In this document: piece after piece, positions 1 through 7,100 of the stretch
How positions within the stretch are numbered: the first letter of the stretch is position 1
How the letters are laid out: every line of letters starts with the position of its first letter
Assembly (NCBI GenBank): GCA_002366675.1
Contig: DFBO01000188.1
Coordinates: forward strand, 1,383-10,208
Direction: 5' to 3'
DNA: 8,826 nt
Source: Flavobacteriaceae bacterium UBA3078
GTDB lineage: Bacteria > Bacteroidota > Bacteroidia > Flavobacteriales > Flavobacteriaceae
Program-made: the position numbers and the translations under genes
Notes under the pieces: model-generated
Told to the model about the DNA's origin: nothing
Seen by the model: the letters and a program-made list of their open reading frames with translations, nothing else
The model's database searches: none

Positions 1-18
1 TTAATCAACAATCGTTAG

Positions 19-43
19 GATTTCAATTTAATTATTTGAAATC
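19..43. other. 8-bp inverted repeat upstream of the first promoter
   Basis: GATTTCAA (19-26) and TTGAAATC (36-43) form a perfect 8-bp inverted repeat around a 9-nt loop. It lies about 45 bp upstream of the -33 box of the first promoter. It could be an operator or the remains of a terminator for a gene left of the window. A T-run follows only at 55-63, 12 bases after the stem, which argues against a standard intrinsic terminator. The region is very AT-rich, so chance is a real possibility. Confidence 0.25.
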
Positions 44-72
44 AAATTATTGTTCTTTTTTTTATAAAATAA

Positions 73-104
73 CATTTCGTCGTGTTTTTTTGCATTTCAT
101 GGAT
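73..104 (+). repeat. 20-bp-spaced direct repeat at the promoter of the TPR/phosphatase operon
   Basis: CATTTC occurs at 73-78 (within CATTTCGTCG) and again at 93-98 (within TGCATTTCATGGAT), exactly 20 bp apart, close to two helical turns. The downstream copy overlaps the -33 box and runs into the promoter spacer. The same arrangement and spacing occurs before the large gene at 4109. Two phased half-sites next to a -33 element suggest a binding site for a dimeric transcription factor. This is inference, and no specific regulator family is recognised from the motif. Confidence 0.5.
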
Positions 105-119
105 GTTTTTATATATTTG
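89..119 (+). promoter_or_regulatory. Bacteroidetes-type promoter for the TPR/phosphatase operon
   Basis: TTTG at 89-92 and TATATTTG at 112-119 match the known Bacteroidetes sigma factor consensus (TTTG at -33, TAnnTTTG at -7) with a 19-bp spacer. Transcription would start at about 124-127, giving a leader of only about 20-25 nt before the ATG at 147. No purine-rich Shine-Dalgarno sequence is present in the leader, as is usual in this phylum. CCCAAA at 133-138 is also found in the leader of the second promoter. Confidence 0.75.
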
Positions 120-146
120 TTCCATAATTAACCCCAAATTGATTTT

Positions 147-1019
147 ATGTTATTTGAATCAAAACTTAATATTAAAAACCTATTACACAAAAAAATAACA
201 CTATTTATAGTTGTTATATGCTTTTGTGGACTATCTTCTTTTGCACATGGAAATTTGTCTATTCAGATTAAAGAAAAGACAAATGAAATAGCTAAGTCTC
301 CTAATAATGCAAAACTATATTTTGAACGTGGTTTTCTATACCAAGAGCATTTAGAATTTGATAATGCAATAACAGATTATTTAAAATCTATTAATCTTGG
401 ATATAAGGATAAAGAAGCAACATTTAAATTGGCAGAAGCTAATTATGAAGCCTATCATTTTGAAGAAGCTATAACTTATGCAAATTCTTATTTAGCATTA
501 GATTCTTTAGATGTTAGAATATATAAATTAAGAGCGAAAATATTATATAGTTTACTTGAATATAAAGATGCAATAACATCTTATAACTATTTTATAAACA
601 ATGCTATAGATGTTAGGCCAGAAGATATTGTAGAATACTCAAAAATTATTCTAGCTGAAACTCCTGAAGATTATACTAAAGCATTAGATGTTATAAACTT
701 AGGACTAAAAATTATTGGTGAAAACACATTTTCATTACAATTAAAGAAGCTTGAATATCTAGAAAACTCAAATCAAGTAAACCTAGCCATTAATCAATAC
801 AACTATTTTATTCTAAATAATAATAGAAAAGAATTCTGGTATTTCAAGAAGGCTACTTACCTATTAGAAAACAAACAAATTGAACAAGCCAAAATAGCCT
901 TACAACAATCAAGAGTAGCAATACAAATGTTACAACCAAAATTTAAAAACACAGTATCAATAAAAGATCTTACAACCCAAATTACCCAATTAGATAAAAT
1001 TATAAGCCATGAATATTAA
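147..1019 (+). CDS. Exported tetratricopeptide-repeat (TPR) protein
   Basis: A 290-residue protein with an N-terminal signal sequence: a basic n-region (K6-K17), a hydrophobic core at about 18-32, and a likely signal peptidase I site after SFA (31-33). Alternatively the segment could stay as a membrane anchor. The rest is helical with TPR-like units: about 55-88 (LYFERGFLYQEHLEFDNAI), 89-121 and 122-155 are clear, and more degenerate units follow to about 260. TPRs bind proteins, and no catalytic motif is seen, so it is probably a periplasmic or envelope scaffold. The start is the only plausible one, because an in-frame TAA lies at 129-131 and no other early ATG exists. Its last 11 bases overlap the phosphatase gene, which suggests translational coupling and a functional partnership such as folding, export or docking. 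The exact role and family name are not recognised. Confidence 0.85.
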   Translation: MLFESKLNIKNLLHKKITLFIVVICFCGLSSFAHGNLSIQIKEKTNEIAKSPNNAKLYFERGFLYQEHLEFDNAITDYLKSINLGYKDKEATFKLAEANYEAYHFEEAITYANSYLALDSLDVRIYKLRAKILYSLLEYKDAITSYNYFINNAIDVRPEDIVEYSKIILAETPEDYTKALDVINLGLKIIGENTFSLQLKKLEYLENSNQVNLAINQYNYFILNNNRKEFWYFKKATYLLENKQIEQAKIALQQSRVAIQMLQPKFKNTVSIKDLTTQITQLDKIISHEY

Positions 1020-3858
1020 AACTACATTAATCGTCATTATAAGCCTACTATTTAGTACACTTATATACAGTCAAGGAACACTAGAAGTAACTGGAAACGG
1101 AAACGTTATATCAAATCCTGATAACACACCATCGGTTACCGATGGAACAAATTATGAAGATGTAGGCGTAAGCTCTTCTTTAGTAAGCACATTTGTTTTA
1201 GATAATACTGCAAGTGGTGGAAGTCCAGGAAATCGATTAAATGGAATTACCGTTGGAATCTCTGGGTCTAGCGATTTCTCTTTAAGTGCGACCAATTTAG
1301 GAAACTTAAAAGGAAATGATACACCTCTAGATTTAGATGTTACATTTATGCCTTCTTCTTTAGGAAGTAAGACAGCAACAATAACAATAACATTTACAAA
1401 CGGAACAAATTCACCTTATACGTTTGATGTTCAAGGTAATGGAATTGTTTCTCCAGCAGACATAAATATTACTGGTAATGGAAATAATATAGTTGATGGC
1501 GCTACTGGAACTTCAACAAATAATTATACAGACTATTCAATAGTAAATAATGGTTCTTCTTTAGCAAGAACATTTATTATTGAGAATACTGGTGGATCAG
1601 ATTTAACAAATATATCTTCAGTATCCTTAACAAATGATGCTGAATTTCAAGTAACAAGTCAACCTTCTGTTTCAACTTTAACAGCTGGTAACTCAACAAC
1701 ATTTGAAATTACTTTTTCACCTGTTTCAACAGGAAATTATTCTGATACTGTTACTTTAACTAGTGATGACACTGATGAAAGCCCATACACGTTTGCTATT
1801 TCTGGTGAAGGTGCTGAACCAGCTTTAATCAATGAAAATGGAAATTGGAAATATTACGATGCTGCTAACCAACCATCAAATGATGGCGAAGGTGATTTTT
1901 GGAATTCATTAGACTTTAACGATGGAAGTTGGGCCTCAGGAAATGCCGAGTTAGGTTATGGAGATGGAGAAAATACAACTATAAATAGTGCTACAGAAAC
2001 TGCTTACTTTAGAAAAAATATTAACATTATTGACGCCTCATTTTATAATGACATAGTAATGGAAGCCATTAGAGATGATGGTATGATTGTTTATATTAAT
2101 GGAAATGAAGTTTGGAGAGACAACATGGATCCTGGAGCTGTAAATTATAACACTTTTGCTAACACAGTAGTTAGTGGATCAGGTGAAACAACATGGATTT
2201 CTAAAACTATTGCTAATAATTATTTAGTAGATGGAAATAATGTTATTGCTGTAGAAATACACCAGGAAAATGCAGGCAGTTCAGATATTAGTTTTAATTT
2301 TAAAATGAATGGCTACGAAGCTGTACCTGCTAATGTTATTAGAGGCCCATATTTACAAAAAGAAACACCAAATAGTATTACTGTAAAATGGAGAACAAAT
2401 ACTACTACAGAATCAATAGTAAATTATGGTACTTCTTTAGGAAACCTTAATTTATCGGAATCTAACTTATTAGGAAACATAGACCATGAGTTAGAAATAA
2501 CTGGTTTACAACCTAACACCAAATATTATTATAACATTGAAGATTCTGAAGGTGTTTATTTAACCGAAGACTCTAACATGTATTTTGTTACTGCCCCATC
2601 TACAGGTACTGTACAATTTGTTAGAGCATGGATTTTAGGTGATGCTGGAACTGGAACTCAAAACCAGAGAAATGTAAGAGACCAATATTACAATTATGTA
2701 GCAAACGCTAGTACAAATCCTAATCAAACAGATATGATGTTGTTTTTAGGAGATAATGCTTATCAAAGTGGAACAGACACACAATATCAAGTAGCCCTTT
2801 TTGATGTCTATGGAGATATGCTAAAAAAATCTGTTGCTTGGTCTACGTTAGGAAACCATGATGGATATTCGGCAAACTCATCTGCCCAATCTGGTCCATA
2901 TTACGATATTTTTACATTCCCTACTGCAGCTGAAGCTGGAGGAACTGCTTCTGGAACAGAAGCATACTACTCTTATGATTATGCAAATATTCATTTTATA
3001 GTACTAGATTCTTATGATACTGACCGTTCTGTTGGTGGCACCATGTATAACTGGGCATTAAATGATATTCAAAATACAAACCAAGATTGGATTGTTGTTT
3101 TATTTCATCATCCTCCATACACAAAAGGATCTCACAATTCAGATAGCACAAGTGGAGACGAAGCCTTTATGGGTTTAATGAGAAACAACTTTTTACCCTT
3201 ACTAGAAGATAATGGTGTCGATTTAATTTTATCTGGACATTCTCACTCTTATGAAAGGTCATATTTCATTAATGGTCATTATGGCTTATCAGGTACTTTT
3301 GATTCAAATAACAATACTGTTGGAATTAATGGAGCTCTTTCTGGGAAAGCAGATACTGGAGATGGAGCTTACACAAAAGACCATTTAGATACAGAAGGTG
3401 CTGTTTATATTACTACTGGATCTGCTGGTAAAATTTCTGGTGGCTCATTAGATCACAATGCTATGTATGCCTCTTTGAATCAATTAGGTTCTTGTGTATT
3501 AGAAATAGATAGCGATGGAGGAACTGGACAAAACTTAACAGTAAAGTTTGTTACAGATAGCGGAAGTATCACAGATTATTTTACTATAAATAAAACTGGA
3601 TTTACACTAACTGCTGAAAACAACAACTTAAGTGATGATTCTGTAAACGTATTCCCAGTTCCTGCAAATAGTGTTTTAAATATTGATATATCATCTTCTG
3701 AAAATTTGAAAAACATCAAAATTTATAATGCTATTGGTCAATTAACAAAAGAAACTAATACAAATAAAATTAATGTGAGCGCTTTAAAATCTGGAATGTA
3801 TCTTTTACAAATTACGACAGATAAAGGAGAGTACTTTAAAAATATTATAATCAATTAA
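1009..3858 (+). CDS. Secreted purple-acid-phosphatase-like metallophosphoesterase with T9SS sorting domain
   Basis: A 949-residue exported enzyme predicted to hydrolyse phosphate esters outside the cell or at the surface. Order: signal peptide (1 to about 21, ending IYSQ); two choice-of-anchor-D/ASH-like beta repeats (about 25-147 and 151-268); a beta-sandwich module (about 273-437) with WASGNAELGYGDG at 308-320 and DDGMIVYINGNEVWRDNM at 356-373; a purple-acid-phosphatase-type fibronectin-III-like domain (443-530, starting VIRGPYLQ); a calcineurin-like phosphoesterase domain (about 538-860); and a T9SS type A sorting domain (about 879-949, starting VNVFPVPA). All five metal motifs are present: GDAG (D545), GDNAY (D582, Y585), GNHD (N616, H617), VLFH (V697-H700) and GHSHSYER (H744, H746). 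The Tyr ligand and motif spacing point to a purple acid phosphatase rather than a generic phosphodiesterase. H709 lies nine residues after H700, where plant enzymes have a substrate-binding His. The substrate is unknown. It is translated with the TPR gene (11-bp overlap) and is followed by a terminator. Confidence 0.93.
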   Translation: MNIKTTLIVIISLLFSTLIYSQGTLEVTGNGNVISNPDNTPSVTDGTNYEDVGVSSSLVSTFVLDNTASGGSPGNRLNGITVGISGSSDFSLSATNLGNLKGNDTPLDLDVTFMPSSLGSKTATITITFTNGTNSPYTFDVQGNGIVSPADINITGNGNNIVDGATGTSTNNYTDYSIVNNGSSLARTFIIENTGGSDLTNISSVSLTNDAEFQVTSQPSVSTLTAGNSTTFEITFSPVSTGNYSDTVTLTSDDTDESPYTFAISGEGAEPALINENGNWKYYDAANQPSNDGEGDFWNSLDFNDGSWASGNAELGYGDGENTTINSATETAYFRKNINIIDASFYNDIVMEAIRDDGMIVYINGNEVWRDNMDPGAVNYNTFANTVVSGSGETTWISKTIANNYLVDGNNVIAVEIHQENAGSSDISFNFKMNGYEAVPANVIRGPYLQKETPNSITVKWRTNTTTESIVNYGTSLGNLNLSESNLLGNIDHELEITGLQPNTKYYYNIEDSEGVYLTEDSNMYFVTAPSTGTVQFVRAWILGDAGTGTQNQRNVRDQYYNYVANASTNPNQTDMMLFLGDNAYQSGTDTQYQVALFDVYGDMLKKSVAWSTLGNHDGYSANSSAQSGPYYDIFTFPTAAEAGGTASGTEAYYSYDYANIHFIVLDSYDTDRSVGGTMYNWALNDIQNTNQDWIVVLFHHPPYTKGSHNSDSTSGDEAFMGLMRNNFLPLLEDNGVDLILSGHSHSYERSYFINGHYGLSGTFDSNNNTVGINGALSGKADTGDGAYTKDHLDTEGAVYITTGSAGKISGGSLDHNAMYASLNQLGSCVLEIDSDGGTGQNLTVKFVTDSGSITDYFTINKTGFTLTAENNNLSDDSVNVFPVPANSVLNIDISSSENLKNIKIYNAIGQLTKETNTNKINVSALKSGMYLLQITTDKGEYFKNIIIN

Positions 3859-3882
3859 TTGTAGTACATATATTACACATCT

Positions 3883-3922
3883 ATTTAGGGGATTTTAAAT
3901 TTTTAGAATTCCCTAAATTTTT
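3883..3922 (+). terminator. Intrinsic terminator of the TPR/phosphatase operon
   Basis: Bases 3883-3898 pair with 3903-3918 as a 16-bp stem with two G-U pairs (3891/3910 and 3895/3906) and a 4-nt loop. The base of the stem is ATTTAGGG/CCCTAAAT. Five T residues (3918-3922) follow directly, overlapping the last stem base. It starts 24 bp after the phosphatase stop codon and separates that unit from the promoter of the next gene. The stem is near-symmetric, but the only obvious T-tract use here is on the + strand, since no gene on the other strand ends here. Confidence 0.8.
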
Positions 3923-4027
3923 GACAAATAACAGATTACAAATTTAAAACAATAAAACAAACCCTAAAAAGAGATAAATTTATGTTTTATAATGCTTTGA
4001 TTTTAAAATAGTTATATTTTATAAATG

Positions 4028-4059
4028 CATTTCATCGAATAAATTTGCATTTCATGGAT
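4028..4059 (+). repeat. 20-bp-spaced direct repeat at the promoter of the giant surface protein
   Basis: CATTTCATCG at 4028-4037 and GCATTTCATGGAT at 4047-4059 share the core CATTTCAT, again exactly 20 bp apart. Including the preceding base pairs, TGCATTTCAT-C/G-GA is nearly identical in the two copies (4026-4038 and 4046-4058). The downstream copy is part of a 16-base exact match to 89-104 before the first operon. Shared sequence and geometry at two separate promoters suggest a common regulator (inference). Confidence 0.55.
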
Positions 4060-4075
4060 TTACTGTTTATGTTTG
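4044..4075 (+). promoter_or_regulatory. Bacteroidetes-type promoter for the giant surface protein
   Basis: TTTG at 4044-4047 and TATGTTTG at 4068-4075 match the TTTG / TAnnTTTG consensus with a 20-bp spacer, one base longer than at the first promoter. The leader to the ATG at 4109 is about 30 nt, lacks a Shine-Dalgarno sequence, and contains CCCAAA at 4088-4093, about the same distance after the -7 box as in the first promoter. The rest of the 250-bp intergenic region (3859-4108) holds only the terminator and AT-rich sequence without an evident gene. Confidence 0.75.
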
Positions 4076-4108
4076 CTTAATATTAGTCCCAAACTAAATT
4101 AACTACTT

Positions 4109-7100
4109 ATGAGAAAATTTACTCTTAGAAAGTTTACTTATGCTTTTCTATTTCTATTTTTAAATGGATTTGCATTTACAAGTCATAATGACTTAGTTAA
4201 CAACAATCCCGCAAATGGAGATCATAAAAAAACGATGTCCACAGAAAATGATGCACCAAATAGTTTAGCTCCTACTCCACAAATTGGAATTATAGGTAAT
4301 GGTACATATATTGCTGATAACGATTTAACACCTGCTACTGCAAACTTTACAGACTTTGGTAACTCAAGTTCTCGAACGTTTTATGTAGATAATATTTCTA
4401 ACGGAACTTTAGACATTTCTAGTATGGTTTTAACAAATGCTACCGACTTTACAATTAGTTCGCCGTTAGCAGATGTAAGTATTACTAAAAATCAAATTCC
4501 AGAACCATTCACCATTTCTTTAAATAGTTTTACATGTGGTACAACTTACACTACTGATGTAGAAATTGGGAGTGATGCAGGAAATGATGGAGGAGATAAT
4601 TTATGGATTTTTAGATTATCAGCTACTGTAAACCCAGAAACAGATATTGTAGATATTAGTTTAGTCCCAATTAGTGATTTTAGTATAGATAGTCCTTCAG
4701 TTACTAATAGTACAGACTATGGGAATATTGGTATTGGTGGAAGCTCTACAGCAACCACATTTTTAGTACAAAACAACGGTTCATGTAGTTTAAATATAGC
4801 TCCACTTCCACTAGTCGCTTTAAGTAATGCTACAGATTTTACTTTAAACACTACCGGAATGACAGCCACTGTTGCTCCAGGAGCATCTACTTCATTTACA
4901 ATTACATTTAACCCAATAACAATTGGAACAAAAACATCTACGGTTACAATAACCAATAATGATGCAGATGAACCCAATTATACATTTACTGTTCAAGGGG
5001 TTGGCATACCACCACTACCCGACATTAATGTACAAGGTAACTCAACGAATATTGTTGATGGACAAACAGTAACGTCCACAACTGATCATACAGATTTTGG
5101 AAATGTTATTTCTGGAAGTTTTTTTGATAGAACATATACCATTCAAAATACAGGGTCTTTTGTGTTAAATATAACTAGTCCAGTTAGTACACTTACTGGT
5201 ACAGATTTCACAATATTAACACAACCTACATCACCTATAGCACCTGGAGGATCTTCAACATTTATTGTAAGATATACACCTAGCTCATCTGGTGTTTTTA
5301 CAGATACTGTAAATATCCCTAATGATGACCCAGATGCTTCTGAAAACCCATACACGTTTGATGTAAGTGGTACAAGCTATTTAATTGAACCAAGTGGTTT
5401 ATGGAGTTATTTAGACGATGGTTCAGATCAAGGTACTGGATGGCAAACAGCCGATGTATCTCCTACTGGAGCAAACTGGGCAACCGGAAATGCACAATTA
5501 GGCTATGGAGATGGAGATGAAGTAACAGTTGTAGGTTTTATAGATACTGATGCAGGAACATCTGGTACACAAAAAAATGCTACGACCTATTTTAGACACT
5601 CTTTTACAGCCTCAGCTTCAGATGTAGCAAATACGACACTAAATTTAAACGCTATTGTAGATGATGGAATGGTAGTATATATTAATGGAACAGAAGTTTG
5701 GCGAGACAATATGCCTGTAGGAACAATACTTTACAACACTTGGGCAGCAGGCGTTGGTAGCGATTCTAATGCATGGATTTCATTAAATGTAACAAATATT
5801 ATAAATATAGGAAGCAATGAAATTGCGGTAGAAATACATCAATCAGGTAATTCTAGTTCAGATATTAGTTTCGATTTTTTCTTGTATACAAGTAATGACT
5901 ATATTTTTGTAGCTCCTACTAAACCAGATAATGATTTAGATGGTATTGCAGATTACAAAGATTCAGATGATGATAATGATGGTCTAACAGATCAATTAGA
6001 AGGTTGTCATTCAGGACAATTAGAAGATTTAAATTCTGATCCTTTTGGAGCAGGAAGTGAGGAATCATTATTAAGTGATTTTCCATTCACTCAAACATTA
6101 GACGACGGAAATACTATTGATTATAGTTATACAGGAACATTTACAGCCATTACAAGTTATGATGCTGGAGATCATGGATGGTCAATTAGAACAAAAGGAC
6201 CAAGTACATCAGGTACTTTAACTTTAGATTTTGGAACTCCTGTTGACAATTTAACCTTTAGATTAGTCGATTTTGATGAAGATGAAACTTATACTGTAAA
6301 TGCCTACGATGATTCAAACAACTTAATTGATTTAATTACAAATGTCAATATATACTACTTAGGTTCATATATACAGCAAATTGGAAACATGGTTACAGAT
6401 GTAACTAATGGAACTTCAACCAATAATAATGGGGAATCTATTGGAAGTGACCAATACGGAACAGCATATTTTTATTTTCCTAATGTACGTGTGAGTAGAT
6501 TAGATTTTATAGTAGATCAACCCATTGGCTCTTCTATACGTATTGCAGGTATTGAATATTGTAATTTAGATACAGATGGTGATACGGTTGAAGATTATCA
6601 TGATTCAGATAGTGACAATGATGGTATTCCAGATTTAGTTGAATCTGGTGGAACTGACATAAATGGAGATGGAATCGTTGATGATTTAACTGATGCTGAT
6701 GGTGATGGAATTGCTGATCTTTTAGATGATGATTCTTCTAATTATAATACCTATGAAAAAACAAAATTAGAGCCTTTTATAGATTTCGACAAAGATGGAG
6801 CTATAAATAGTACAGATTTAGATAGTGATAATGATGGTATAACAGATATTATTGAAATTGGTGAGCCAGATACAAATGAAGATGGACAAATTGATGGTTT
6901 TACAGATGGAAACTTAGATGGTTATCATGATAGTTACGATGGTGCTTCAAGTAGATTAATTACTGGTATAGATGTAAGTGGAGGTCCAAATGGATTTCCT
7001 GACGACTATCCGAATGCTAATTTAGATGGAACTGGATATCCAAATTTTATGGATATTGATTCAGATGATGATGGTATTACAGATAATACTGAAGCTCAAT

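Noticed and set aside
19..63. Intrinsic terminator of a gene left of the window
   Set aside because: The stem (19-26/36-43) is AT-rich and the T-run (56-63) starts 12 bases after it, so the hairpin and T-tract are not contiguous.
73..104. Pho box or LytTR-type operator at the promoters
   Set aside because: Attractive because the operon encodes a phosphatase, but the repeats are 20 bp apart rather than the 11 bp of Pho boxes or about 12-13 bp of LytTR sites, and the core does not match TGTCA.
198..230. Possible lipoprotein signal in the TPR protein (Cys25 and Cys27)
   Set aside because: The residues before the cysteines are VVI and CF, with no Gly, Ala or Ser at -1, and the hydrophobic core continues past them. 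A signal peptidase I site after SFA fits better.
4717..4977. Open frame of 86 codons on the - strand
   Set aside because: It lies wholly inside the giant + strand gene, has no promoter or domain, and its Val/Ile-rich translation is what antisense reading of Thr/Asn-rich beta repeats gives.
5143..5355. Open frame of 70 codons on the - strand
   Set aside because: Antisense to the third anchor-D-like repeat of the giant gene, with no supporting signals.
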